A stretch of 64,000 nucleotides of DNA from NCBI RefSeq assembly GCF_001667885.1, contig NZ_LZJW01000171.1, positions 62,001 to 126,000 on the forward strand, read 5' to 3'. How positions within the stretch are numbered: the stretch's first letter is position 1; the number at the start of each line of letters is the position of its first letter. The notes beneath the pieces are model-generated. The model did not search any database. It was given only the letters and a program-made list of their open reading frames with translations, and was not told the DNA's origin. This stretch comes from Mycobacterium scrofulaceum. GTDB lineage: Bacteria > Actinomycetota > Actinomycetes > Mycobacteriales > Mycobacteriaceae. Below, in pieces: positions 46,175-55,357 of the stretch. A program made the position numbers and the translations under genes.

Positions 46175-46993
46175 CTAGGCGGTCCGCCGCCGCAGCGTCG
46201 CGGCGGCCAGGCACAGCGCCGCGAGCGCGAAGCCCAGCACGACGACGATGTCACGCACCGCGATGTAGGTCAGTTGCGGGTGCGCACCGACCTGTTGCAG
46301 CGCCTCCAGCGCGTAGCTGGCCGGCATCACGTTGCTGACCCACTGCAGCCAGTGCGGCATCAACGCCCGCGGCACGATGATGCCGGCCAGCAGCAGTTGC
46401 GGCACCATCACCAACGGGATGAACTGCACGGCCTGAAACTCCGTGCGCGCGAACGCGCTACAGAGCAGGCCGAGGCCGACGCCGAGGACGGCGTTGACGA
46501 TCGCGATCACGAACACCCACGCCGGGCTGCCCGCGGTGTCGAAGCCGAGCAACCAGAACGACACGATGCACGCCAGGGTCGCCTGCGCCGCCGCGGCCAC
46601 CGAGAAGGCGGTGCCGTAGGCGATCAGCAGGTCGAACCGGCGCAGGGGAGTGGTCAGGATTCGCTCCAGCGTCCCTGAGGCCCGTTCGCGCTGCATCGTG
46701 ATCGCCGTGATGATGAACATGACGAACAGCGGGAACAGGCCCAGCAGGATCAGGCAGGCGTTGTTGAACGGTGCCGGGGTGCCGGGGCGATGCGGGGCGT
46801 TTTGAAACATGTAGTACATCAACGTGATCACCAGGACGGGGACGAACAGGATCATCGCGACGCTGCGATGGTCGGCCGCCAGCTGCCGCAGGATCCGCGT
46901 CGTGGTGGCGGTGTAGCCCTTGAGCCCTAGCCGGCCTGGCGCATGGTGCTGCGCTTGATGATGGACAGAAACGCGTCCTCCAGTGACGTGCAT
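46175..46993 (-). CDS. ABC-2 type transporter permease (Rv1686c homologue)
   Basis: 272 residues if started at ATG 46993, which has GAGAGGA 6-7 bases upstream; this overlaps the ATPase gene by 67 bp. No other start codon exists until a Met deep in the first membrane segment. Six membrane helices: SVAMILFVPVLVITLMYYMF, LILLGLFPLFVMFIITAI, a SVAAAAQATLACIVSFWLL segment, VFVIAIVNAVLGVGLGLLC, VMVPQLLLAGIIVP and VLGFALAALCLAAA, with the ABC-2 signature around the fifth. Drug- or lipid-export type. The M. tuberculosis protein is annotated shorter (226 aa). Confidence 0.88.
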   Translation of the reverse strand: MHVTGGRVSVHHQAQHHAPGRLGLKGYTATTTRILRQLAADHRSVAMILFVPVLVITLMYYMFQNAPHRPGTPAPFNNACLILLGLFPLFVMFIITAITMQRERASGTLERILTTPLRRFDLLIAYGTAFSVAAAAQATLACIVSFWLLGFDTAGSPAWVFVIAIVNAVLGVGLGLLCSAFARTEFQAVQFIPLVMVPQLLLAGIIVPRALMPHWLQWVSNVMPASYALEALQQVGAHPQLTYIAVRDIVVVLGFALAALCLAAATLRRRTA

Positions 46994-47682
46994 CCGGTGT
47001 CCTCTCGTAGTTGGGCCGGGGTGGTGTGGGCGAGCAGGTGGCCGTCGCGCATCAGCAGCAGGTCGCCGCAGTGGTCGGCCTCGTCCATGACGTGGCTGGA
47101 GACCAGCAGCGTGGTTCCGGCGCGGGCGAGGTCGGTGAACTGCTCCCACAGGTCCGCGCGCAGCACCGGGTCGAGGCCGACCGTGGGCTCGTCGAGCACG
47201 AGCAGGTCGGGGCGGCAGACCAGCGCGCAGGCCAGCGACACCCGGGTGCGCTGGCCGCCGGAAAGGTTGCCGCAGAACGCGGTTCGGTGGTCGGACAGCC
47301 CGACTCGCTCGATCGCGGCGTCGGCGGCCTGGTGGTCGAAGCCGTACAGCGCGGCGAAGTAGCGGACGTTGTCGACGATCCGCAGGTCGTTGTAGATCGT
47401 CGGATCCTGGGGGAGGTAGCCGACCCGGCGGTGCAGCGCCGCGGACCCGGCCGGGTGGCCGAGCACCTCGACGGTTCCCGAGGTGATGATCTGGGTGCCG
47501 ACGATGCAGCGCATCAGGGTGGTCTTGCCGCAGCCGGACGGGCCGAGCAGGCCCGTGATGCTGCTGGGCCCTATCTGCACCGAGAAGTCGTGCAGGGCGG
47601 GGCGTTTGCCGCGGATCACCCGCAGGTGTTCGATGCGGACGGCCGGGGCCGTGATTAATTCATCACGTGATGAAGTCATCAT
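46927..47682 (-). CDS. ABC transporter ATP-binding protein (Rv1687c homologue)
   Basis: 251 residues. Walker A GPSGCGKTT (~37-45), signature NLSGGQRTRVSLACAL, Walker B LLVLDEPTVGLD, switch SSHVMDEAD: a DrrA-like exporter ATPase. Two adjacent ATGs (47682, 47679) lie inside the TetR operator; GGAGGA is ~13 bases upstream of the first. Pairs with the permease to form a multidrug- or lipid-type exporter under control of the TetR encoded third in the operon. Confidence 0.93.
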   Translation of the reverse strand: MMTSSRDELITAPAVRIEHLRVIRGKRPALHDFSVQIGPSSITGLLGPSGCGKTTLMRCIVGTQIITSGTVEVLGHPAGSAALHRRVGYLPQDPTIYNDLRIVDNVRYFAALYGFDHQAADAAIERVGLSDHRTAFCGNLSGGQRTRVSLACALVCRPDLLVLDEPTVGLDPVLRADLWEQFTDLARAGTTLLVSSHVMDEADHCGDLLLMRDGHLLAHTTPAQLREDTGCTSLEDAFLSIIKRSTMRQAG

Positions 47683-47690
47683 GTGATGAA
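47659..47690 (-). promoter_or_regulatory. Tandem palindromic operators of the ABC-TetR operon
   Basis: TTCATCACGTGATGAA (47659-47674) is a perfect 16-bp palindrome. GTCATCATGTGATGAA (47675-47690) directly abuts it and matches at 14 of 16. Both cover the start codons of the ATPase gene. Size, symmetry and position fit TetR-family operators binding two dimers. Confidence 0.8.
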
Positions 47691-47713
47691 TATCGTCCTC
47701 CGGGGAGGCGTTG

Positions 47714-48994
47714 TCAAGGGTTGGTGCGGTCGTCCAATCCCGGCCGACGCAGCGGCAGGTGGCCGTGCACACCCTCGGCGTAGGCGGTCTCGGCGTGTTG
47801 CGTGAGGTCGACCCCGGTCGTCTCGTCTTCCGCGCTCAGCCGGAAGCCCATCACCCGGTCGATCACCTTGGCGAGCACGAACGACACCGTGAACGCGTAC
47901 AGCGCGACCACGGCGATCGCGAGCAACTGCTTGCCCAGCTGGGTGAAGCCGCCCCCGTAGAACAGGCCGCGCGGGCCCGCCGTCATCACCGCCGTCGCGA
48001 GCAACCCGATCAGCGACACCCCGACGACGCCGCCGACGAAGTGCACTCCGACCACGTCAAGCGAATCGTCATAGTTGAAGCGGAATTTCGCGCTGATCGC
48101 GAAAGAGCAGACGACCCCGGCCGCCAACCCGACGACCGCGGCGCCCAGCGTGTTGACGGTTCCGCACGACGGCGTGATGGCGACCAGCCCGGCCACCACA
48201 CCGGACGCCGCGCCGAACGTTGTCGGCCTGCCGTCGCGGATCTGCTCGACCGACAGCCAGCCGAGCATGCCGAGGCAGCCGGCGACGAGCGTGTTGAGGA
48301 AGATGGCCGCGGCGGTGCCGTTGGCGGCCAGGGCCGAACCGGCGTTGAAACCGAACCAGCCGAACCACAGCAGGCCGACCCCGAGCAGCACCAGCGGCAG
48401 ATTGTGCGGCCGCATTGCGTCCTTCTTGAAGCCGATGCGCGGACCGAGCACCAGCGCCAGGGCCAGCGCGGAGGCGCCGGACACGATCTCCACGACCAGG
48501 CCGCCCGCGTAGTCCAGCACGCCCAGCTTGGCCAGCCAGCCACCGGGTCCCCAGACCCAATGCGCGACAACCGAATACACGACGACCGCCCAGACCGGCA
48601 CGAACACCATCCAGGCCGCGAACTTGGCGCGGTCGGCGATCGCGCCGCTGACCAGCGCCGCCGTGATGATCGCGAACGTCACCTCGAAGGTGGCGAACAG
48701 CAGTTCGGGAACCGTCCCGTGGACGGTGTCCGGGGTGATGCCCAGCATCCCGAGGTGGGAAAGATTGCCCAGGAACCCGCCCGCGCCGTCCTCGGAAAAC
48801 GCGATGGTGTAGCCGACCAGCAGCCACGCCACCGTGACGAGCGGGATGGAGATGAAGCTCATCATGATCATGTTGAGCACGCCGGTGGTGCGGACCATCC
48901 CGCCGTAGAAGATCGCCAGGCCGGGGGTCATCAGCAGGACGAGTGCCGTGCTGGCCAGCAGCCACGCGGTGGCGGCGGGGTCGATCGGATGCAT
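47714..48994 (-). CDS. amt: Ammonium transporter (Amt family)
   Basis: 426 residues, ATG 48994 with AAGGAG ~9 bases upstream. About 11 membrane helices; GGMVRTTGVLNMIMMSF near the N-terminus. The twin pore histidines are in VVAHWVWGPGGWL and GVHFVGGVVGVS. The cytosolic tail GVDLTQHAETAYAEG carries the conserved element seen near PII-contact regions. In M. tuberculosis the known amt is with glnB-glnD, not here, so this may be a second copy. It is upstream of and co-directional with the ABC operon (31-bp gap). Confidence 0.93.
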   Translation of the reverse strand: MHPIDPAATAWLLASTALVLLMTPGLAIFYGGMVRTTGVLNMIMMSFISIPLVTVAWLLVGYTIAFSEDGAGGFLGNLSHLGMLGITPDTVHGTVPELLFATFEVTFAIITAALVSGAIADRAKFAAWMVFVPVWAVVVYSVVAHWVWGPGGWLAKLGVLDYAGGLVVEIVSGASALALALVLGPRIGFKKDAMRPHNLPLVLLGVGLLWFGWFGFNAGSALAANGTAAAIFLNTLVAGCLGMLGWLSVEQIRDGRPTTFGAASGVVAGLVAITPSCGTVNTLGAAVVGLAAGVVCSFAISAKFRFNYDDSLDVVGVHFVGGVVGVSLIGLLATAVMTAGPRGLFYGGGFTQLGKQLLAIAVVALYAFTVSFVLAKVIDRVMGFRLSAEDETTGVDLTQHAETAYAEGVHGHLPLRRPGLDDRTNP

Positions 48995-49065
48995 GACGTG
49001 CGCTCCTTCACTGGTCCCAAGACACCGGGATATTGCCATGGCAGCGCCGCCGGTAGGTTCGGTGG

Positions 49066-49677
49066 GTGGCCGCAAGCCAGCTGTTAGTCGACCCGGTGGC
49101 GGCGGCGCATCGGCTCCTCGGCGCCACCCTCGTCGGCCGCGGCGTGACCGCCATCGTCGTCGAGGTCGAGGCGTATGGCGGCGTTCCGGACGGACCGTGG
49201 CCGGACGCGGCGGCCCACTCCTATCGCGGGATCAGCGGGCGCAACGCGGTGATGTTCGGGCCCCCGGGCCGGCTCTACACCTATCGCAGCCACGGGATCC
49301 ACGTGTGCGCCAACGTCTCGTGCGGTCCGGACGGCACCGCGGCGGCCGTCTTGCTGCGGGCGGCCGCCCTCGAGGACGGCGCCGACGTCGCGCGCGCCCG
49401 GCGCGGCGAGCTGGTCCGCGCGGCGGCCCTCGCCCGCGGCCCGGGCAACCTGTGTTCGGCCCTGGGAATCACCATGGACGACAACGGGATTGACCTCTTC
49501 GATCCCGCCAGCCCGGTGGCCTTGCAACTCAACGAGCCGCTGACCGCCGTGTCCGGTCCGCGCGTCGGCGTCAGCCAGGCCGCCGACCGGCCGTGGCGGC
49601 TGTGGCTCGCGGGCCGTCCCGAAGTCTCGGCCTACCGGCGCAGCCCGCGCGCGCCGGCCCCCGGCACCAGCGACTAG
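49066..49677 (+). CDS. mpg: DNA-3-methyladenine glycosylase (AAG/MPG type)
   Basis: 203 residues from GTG 49066. Removes alkylated purines in base excision repair. The sequence closely follows Rv1688: VVEVEAYGGVPDGPWPDAAA with the catalytic Glu, then HSYRG and MFGPPGRLYTYRSHGIHVCA (active-site Tyr/His region), and RGPGNLC. Its TAG stop lies in the first of two 13-bp duplications flanking an interspersed repeat. Confidence 0.95.
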   Translation: MAASQLLVDPVAAAHRLLGATLVGRGVTAIVVEVEAYGGVPDGPWPDAAAHSYRGISGRNAVMFGPPGRLYTYRSHGIHVCANVSCGPDGTAAAVLLRAAALEDGADVARARRGELVRAAALARGPGNLCSALGITMDDNGIDLFDPASPVALQLNEPLTAVSGPRVGVSQAADRPWRLWLAGRPEVSAYRRSPRAPAPGTSD

Positions 49678-49731
49678 TGGCGATCGCGAGCTCGGCGTAG
49701 CCGGGCGAAGCGGGTCGCCACCAGCGACTAG
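49665..49731. repeat. 13-bp direct repeats flanking the interspersed repeat
   Basis: CACCAGCGACTAG occurs at 49665-49677 and 49719-49731, on either side of the 45-bp element, like a target-site duplication. The first copy carries the mpg stop (TAG); the second carries, on the minus strand, the stop of the BASS transporter gene. Confidence 0.65.
49677..49721 (-). repeat. 45-bp interspersed repeat, copy 2
   Basis: Reverse-complement copy of 27965-28009 (42 of 45 identical by eye). Here the ends form a perfect GTGGCGA/TCGCCAC inverted repeat, so transcripts from either side could fold. It sits between the convergent mpg and BASS genes and may help end transcription. Confidence 0.7.
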
Positions 49732-50606
49732 GTATGCGCGGGCGCGGCGGCCCGGAACGCGGGGTCGACGCGGCGCGCGACGAAGACGAAGGTCACGGCC
49801 AGCAGGGGTGCGACGGCGCTGTATAGCGCGGCCGGCGTGGCCATTTCGGCGCTGTTCAGCAGCTGCGGGCTCAGCGCCACGCCCATCGCGACCACGGCAT
49901 TGTGCATGCCGACCTCCAGGCTGACCGCCACGGCCTGCCGCGGGGCCAGCCGCATCAGGCGCGGCGCCAGATAGCCGACGGTCAGGCTGACGGCGCAGAA
50001 CGTGACCACGGCCGCCGTCAACGCCCCGATGTTGTGCCACAGCGTCTTCCGCCCTCCGGCGATGGCCCCCAGCACGGCCAGGATCAGCAGCGCAAAGGCC
50101 AGTATCCGGACGGGCTTCTGCAGCCGCCGGGCCAGCTCGGGGAAGCGGTGCCGGAAGGCGACCCCGACCGCGATCGGGACCAGCACCAGGTCGAAGACGG
50201 TGAAGAACTTGTCCACCTGAAGCGGCAGAAACCGGCCCCCGCCGAGGAACCAGGTCATCGACACCGCCAGGATCGCCGGCAGCGCGACGATCGACAGCAC
50301 GGCGTTGATCGCGGTCAGCGTCAGGTTGAGCGCCAGGTCGCCGTTGAACAGGTGGCTCAGGATGCTCGACATCGTCCCGCCGGGGGTGGCGGCCATCAGC
50401 ATCAGCCCGACCGCCAGGCGGGGCTCGAGATGGAACGCCTCGGCGATGACCAGGCACAGGGCCGGCAGCAGCAGCGACTGGCAGATCAACGCAACCACCA
50501 ATGGCTTGCGTAGCGTGGCGGCCCGTTTGAAGTCGTCGATCGTCAGGGTGAGCCCGAGGGCGAGCATCACGACGGCGACGACCAACGGCCAGAATCGGTT
50601 GTCCAT
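49728..50606 (-). CDS. Bile acid:sodium symporter (BASS) family transporter
   Basis: 292 residues from ATG 50606; nearly all hydrophobic, 9-10 membrane helices. Features: LTIDDFKRA after helix 1, MLMAATPGGTMSSILSHL in the core, and EVGMHNAVVAMGVAL in the crossing-helix region where the family has a conserved Glu/Asn. Exporter/importer of organic anions or short acids in bacteria; substrate not predictable. Divergent from tyrS across 127 bp. Confidence 0.9.
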   Translation of the reverse strand: MDNRFWPLVVAVVMLALGLTLTIDDFKRAATLRKPLVVALICQSLLLPALCLVIAEAFHLEPRLAVGLMLMAATPGGTMSSILSHLFNGDLALNLTLTAINAVLSIVALPAILAVSMTWFLGGGRFLPLQVDKFFTVFDLVLVPIAVGVAFRHRFPELARRLQKPVRILAFALLILAVLGAIAGGRKTLWHNIGALTAAVVTFCAVSLTVGYLAPRLMRLAPRQAVAVSLEVGMHNAVVAMGVALSPQLLNSAEMATPAALYSAVAPLLAVTFVFVARRVDPAFRAAAPAHT

Positions 50607-50713
50607 AACGCTCCGCGTTGTCGGGGCACTTACCGCCGAAGGCGATGGCGCGACGCCGCGCCGGGCATGAGCTTGCCTTATCGGGCAGCGCGGGGGCGAA
50701 TCGCGCCCCGGGG

Positions 50714-50729
50714 AGCGACTAAAGTCGCT
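50714..50729 (+). promoter_or_regulatory. Perfect inverted repeat just before tyrS
   Basis: AGCGACT-AA-AGTCGCT ends 4 bases before the ATG. GGGGAG (50709-50714), the only Shine-Dalgarno-like stretch, is 19 bases from ATG but would be brought near if the hairpin forms. Either an operator or a translation-level element; not a T-box. Confidence 0.4.
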
Positions 50730-50733
50730 GGCG

Positions 50734-52005
<1,272 letters not shown>

Positions 52006-52089
52006 GAACGCACCTGCAAAACGCGTGGGTGCGCAAATCTTTACCGCACCGTGTTGCGGCTGTGACCCGCATTGGCCAGGGTGGTCACG

Positions 52090-52455
52090 GTGACATCCCT
52101 GAGGCGTGTGGAGTGGGCCCTGCTGCGTCTCGTCGGAGTGGGCGCGTGTGTGGCGGGCCTGGCGGCGCCGCTGGCCGCGCCGGTCCGCGCCGACATGCGC
52201 TCGAACGCCTTCCTGATGGCGCTGAGCAACGCCGGCATCACCTATCCCCACCCGGCCAGCGCGCTGGCGCTGGGCGAGTCGGTGTGCCCGATGCTGGTGA
52301 TGCCGGGCCAGTCCTTCGACTCGGTGGCCGCCGAAATGTCGAACCGCAGCGGGCTGGGCTATGAGTCGGCCGGCCTGTTCACCATCGTCGCCGTCGCGAA
52401 CTACTGCCCGGCCGTGATCGCGCCGCTGCTGCAGAACCGGCTCACGGCGTACTAG
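52090..52455 (+). CDS. lprJ: DUF732-type secreted protein / possible lipoprotein (LprJ-like)
   Basis: 121 residues from GTG 52090 (CAGGG 8 bases upstream); TTG 52072 would add 6. An N-terminal hydrophobic segment LLRLVGVGACVAGLAAPLAA, then a DUF732-like domain (NAFLMALSNAGITYPHPASA, VAVANYCPAVI) with two Cys. VGAC could serve as a weak lipobox, or signal peptidase I could cut after VRA. Position after tyrS equals that of lprJ (Rv1690) in M. tuberculosis, on which the symbol rests. Confidence 0.72.
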   Translation: MTSLRRVEWALLRLVGVGACVAGLAAPLAAPVRADMRSNAFLMALSNAGITYPHPASALALGESVCPMLVMPGQSFDSVAAEMSNRSGLGYESAGLFTIVAVANYCPAVIAPLLQNRLTAY

Positions 52456-52483
52456 CCCCCGACGCCCCCGTATCCTCGGCTGC

Positions 52484-53272
52484 GTGGTCGACGACAGGCA
52501 GCGGCAGCGGGGTGAACGGCGCCCGCGCGCATCCGGGTCCTGGTCGGGGCCGGGCCGCGCGCGACCCGCGCAACCGCAGAAGCCCGACGGCCACCGCGCG
52601 CCGGACTCCGGACCGCCCATTCCGCCGGGCGTGGAGGCCCGGCAGCTGGCACCCGAGATCCGCGGCGAGCTGAGCACGCTGGACCGCGCCACGGCGGACG
52701 CGGTGGCGCGCCACCTGGTCGCCGCCGGCGAGCTGCTCGACGAGGACCCCGAGGCCGCGCTGAGCCATGCCCGCGCGGCGCGGGCCCGGTCCAGCCGGAT
52801 CGCCGCGATTCGTGAGGCCGTCGGCATCGCCGCCTATCACTGCGGCGACTGGGCGCAGGCGCTGGCCGAGTTGCGCGCCGCCCGCAGGATGGGCAGCAAG
52901 TCCAACCTGCTCGCGCTGATCGCGGATTGCGAACGCGGACTTGGCCGTCCGGAACGGGCCATCGAACTCGCGCGCGGCCCCGAGGCGGCCCAGCTCGCGG
53001 GTGACGACGCCGACGAGCTGCGCATCGTCGCGGCTGGCGCCCGCGCGGACCTCGGGCAGCTCGAACAGGCGCTGACCGTGTTGTCCACGCCGCAGCTCGA
53101 TCCCGGCCGTCAGGGCTCGACGGCGGCGCGGTTGTTCTACGCCTACGCCGATACGCTGCTCGCGCTGGGCCGCAATGACGAAGCGCTGCAATGGTTTTTG
53201 CGCTCGGCCGCCGCCGACGTCGAGGGTGTCACCGATGCCGAGGACCGGGTCAGCGAGCTGGGCTCCCGATGA
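52484..53272 (+). CDS. TPR-like protein (Rv1691 homologue)
   Basis: 262 residues from GTG 52484. A charged, Arg/Pro-rich N-terminus (~1-50) precedes helical repeats: ARHLVAAGELLDEDPEAALS, AVGIAAYHCGDWAQALAELR, ADTLLALGRNDEALQWFLRS, typical tetratricopeptide spacing. Protein-protein scaffold of unknown partner. Its stop overlaps the ATG of the phosphatase gene (ATGA), so the two are coupled. Confidence 0.9.
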   Translation: MVDDRQRQRGERRPRASGSWSGPGRARPAQPQKPDGHRAPDSGPPIPPGVEARQLAPEIRGELSTLDRATADAVARHLVAAGELLDEDPEAALSHARAARARSSRIAAIREAVGIAAYHCGDWAQALAELRAARRMGSKSNLLALIADCERGLGRPERAIELARGPEAAQLAGDDADELRIVAAGARADLGQLEQALTVLSTPQLDPGRQGSTAARLFYAYADTLLALGRNDEALQWFLRSAAADVEGVTDAEDRVSELGSR

Positions 53273-54279
53273 CCAGCGTTGCGCGCCAATATGATTGCCT
53301 GCTGCTGGACCTGGACGGAACCCTGTTTCGCGGGCGCAGGCCCACCGAGGGTGCGGTCCAGGCGCTGGCCGAGGTCGAAAGCCGCGCGTTCTTCGTCACC
53401 AACAACGCTTCGCGCAGCGCCGGCGAGGTCGCGGCGCACCTGACCGAGCTCGGCTTCACCGCCACCGCCGACGACGTCGCCACCAGCGCCCAGAGCGCGG
53501 CCCGCTTGCTGGCCGACCGGCTTGCCCCGGGATCGCCGGTGCTGATCGTGGGCACCGACGCCCTGGCCGACGAGGTCGCCGCCGTCGGCCTGCGCCCGGT
53601 TCGCCAATACGACGACGACCCGGTCGCCGTCGTGCAGGGGCTGTCCATGACCATCGGTTGGCCGGATCTCGCCGAGGCGGCGCTGGCCATCCGGTCGGGC
53701 GCGCTGTGGGTTGCGGCCAACATCGATCCGACGCTGCCGACCGAGCGCGGCTTGTTGCCCGGGAACGGCTCCTTCGTCGCCGCGCTGCGCGCGGCCACCG
53801 GCGCCGAGCCCCAGGTCGCGGGCAAGCCGGCCCCCGGGCTGCTGACCGACGCGGCGGCGCGCGGCGATTTCCGCGCGCCCCTGGTGGTCGGCGACCGGCT
53901 GGACACCGACATCGAGGGCGCCAACGCGGCCAAGCTGCCCAGCCTGATGGTGCTCACCGGGGTCAGTTCCGCGCGGGACGCGGTGTATGCCGAGCCGGTG
54001 CGCCGGCCCACCTACATCGGCCACGACCTGCGCGCGCTGCACTCCGACGCCGAGCAGCTGGCCGTCGGGCCGCAGCCGGGCTGGCGTGTCGACGTCGACG
54101 ATAAGGCGGTGACCGTCCGCGGCGCCGGGCCCGACGACGGCGACGGGCTCTCGATCGTGCGGGCGGTCGCCGGCGCGGTATGGGATGCGCGGACGGACGG
54201 GAGCCCGCCGGAGATCCGGGCCGCCGACGACCGCGCCCGGGCCGCGTTGCAGCGTTGGTCCTTGGTGCGCGGTGACTGA
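53269..54279 (+). CDS. HAD-family glycerol-3-phosphate phosphatase (Rv1692 homologue)
   Basis: 336 residues from ATG 53269. HAD class with nucleophile D14 in LLLDLDGTLF, FVTNNASRSA (motif II), and GDRLDTDIEGANAAKLPSLM (motif IV) in a C2-capped NagD-like arrangement. A C-terminal ~70-residue extension (WRVDVDDKAVTVRGAGPDDG) is a partial GNAT-like domain. The M. tuberculosis enzyme was shown to dephosphorylate glycerol 3-phosphate, recycling glycerol from lipid turnover. Confidence 0.93.
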   Translation: MTSVARQYDCLLLDLDGTLFRGRRPTEGAVQALAEVESRAFFVTNNASRSAGEVAAHLTELGFTATADDVATSAQSAARLLADRLAPGSPVLIVGTDALADEVAAVGLRPVRQYDDDPVAVVQGLSMTIGWPDLAEAALAIRSGALWVAANIDPTLPTERGLLPGNGSFVAALRAATGAEPQVAGKPAPGLLTDAAARGDFRAPLVVGDRLDTDIEGANAAKLPSLMVLTGVSSARDAVYAEPVRRPTYIGHDLRALHSDAEQLAVGPQPGWRVDVDDKAVTVRGAGPDDGDGLSIVRAVAGAVWDARTDGSPPEIRAADDRARAALQRWSLVRGD

Positions 54280-54302
54280 CGGGTGACTAGCGTAAGAGCG
54301 CA

Positions 54303-54488
54303 ATGACTATCGATCCTGAAGAAATCCGTGCCGAAATCGACGCCCTGCTCGCCCGGCTGCCCGAGCCCGGGACGCCGGAGAATCCCGACAACGCTCCGTC
54401 GCTGACCGAGCTCGAAGACATTGCTCGCCGCCTCTCCGAGGCGCACGACGTGCTGCTGGCCGCGCTGGAGTCGGCGGAGAAGGGCTGA
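54303..54488 (+). CDS. Small conserved protein (Rv1693 homologue)
   Basis: 61 residues, acidic, mostly helical: PEEIRAEIDALLARLP, a Pro-rich turn (PEPGTPENPDNAPS) and LTELEDIARRLSEAHDVLLA. Always between the phosphatase and tlyA in mycobacteria as I recall. No known function; probably a two-helix partner protein. Confidence 0.88.
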   Translation: MTIDPEEIRAEIDALLARLPEPGTPENPDNAPSLTELEDIARRLSEAHDVLLAALESAEKG

Positions 54489-54496
54489 GTGCGCGC

Positions 54497-55357
54497 ATGT
54501 CTCGCCGCGCCCGCGTCGACGCCGAGCTGGTTCGGCGCGGCCTCGCGCGATCGCGACAGCAGGCCGCGGAGTTGATCGGCGCCGGCCGGGTCAGCATCGA
54601 CGGGCTGCCGGCACGCAAGCCGGGCACCGCCGTCGCCGTCACCGCGGCCCTGACCGTCGCCGACGACGGGGAACGGGGCTGGGTGTCCCGCGGCGCGCAC
54701 AAGCTGATCGGCGCGCTGGACACCTTCGAGATTCCGGTGGCGGGCCGCCGCTGCCTGGACGCCGGCGCGTCGACGGGCGGGTTCACCGAAGTCCTGCTGG
54801 ACCGCGGGGCCGCCGAGGTGGTCGCCGTGGACGTCGGCTACGGCCAGCTGGCGTGGTCGCTGCGCTGCGACCCGCGGGTCGTCGTGGTCGAGCGGACCAA
54901 CGCCCGCGACCTGTCGCCGGAGGCGATCGGGGGCCCCGCCGATTTGATCGTGGCCGACCTGTCGTTCATTTCGCTCGCCACCGTGTTGCCCGCGTTGGTT
55001 GGATGTGCTTCGCCCACTGCGGATATCGTTCCCATGGTGAAGCCGCAGTTCGAGGTGGGCCGGGGCCAGGTCGGCGCCGGCGGCGTGGTGAGCGACCCCG
55101 GATTGCGCGCCGATGCCGTGCTGGGCGTGGCGCGCCGCGCGGGGGAGCTGGGCTGGCATACCGTCGGCGTCACCGCCAGCCCGTTGCCCGGGCCGTCGGG
55201 CAATGTCGAATACTTCCTCCTGCTTCGCGGCCAGACGGGATTGGGGAATGACGAATTGGTTTCGGCGGTGCAGCGCGCCGTGAGTGAGGGCCCGTCGACG
55301 ATGCGGGCCGGGACGGCCCGAGGAGAAGCGGGCCAATCCGAACGGAGCCCGCAGTGA
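54497..55357 (+). CDS. tlyA: rRNA 2'-O-methyltransferase TlyA
   Basis: 286 residues (268 in M. tuberculosis; the C-terminal tail is longer). An N-terminal S4 domain (DAELVRRGLARSRQQAAELI) is linked to an FtsJ-type methyltransferase with SAM motif LDAGASTGGFTEVLL, and VKPQFEVG for the catalytic Lys region. Methylates C1409 of 16S and C1920 of 23S rRNA, which capreomycin needs to act; loss gives resistance. Its stop overlaps the nadK GTG. Confidence 0.95.
   Translation: MSRRARVDAELVRRGLARSRQQAAELIGAGRVSIDGLPARKPGTAVAVTAALTVADDGERGWVSRGAHKLIGALDTFEIPVAGRRCLDAGASTGGFTEVLLDRGAAEVVAVDVGYGQLAWSLRCDPRVVVVERTNARDLSPEAIGGPADLIVADLSFISLATVLPALVGCASPTADIVPMVKPQFEVGRGQVGAGGVVSDPGLRADAVLGVARRAGELGWHTVGVTASPLPGPSGNVEYFLLLRGQTGLGNDELVSAVQRAVSEGPSTMRAGTARGEAGQSERSPQ

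Noticed and set aside
50607..50733. T-box or terminator in the BASS-tyrS gap (hairpin GGGGCG-AATCG-CGCCCC)
   Set aside because: No T-box sequence, no U-tract, and the hairpin lies between divergent starts where a terminator is not expected.
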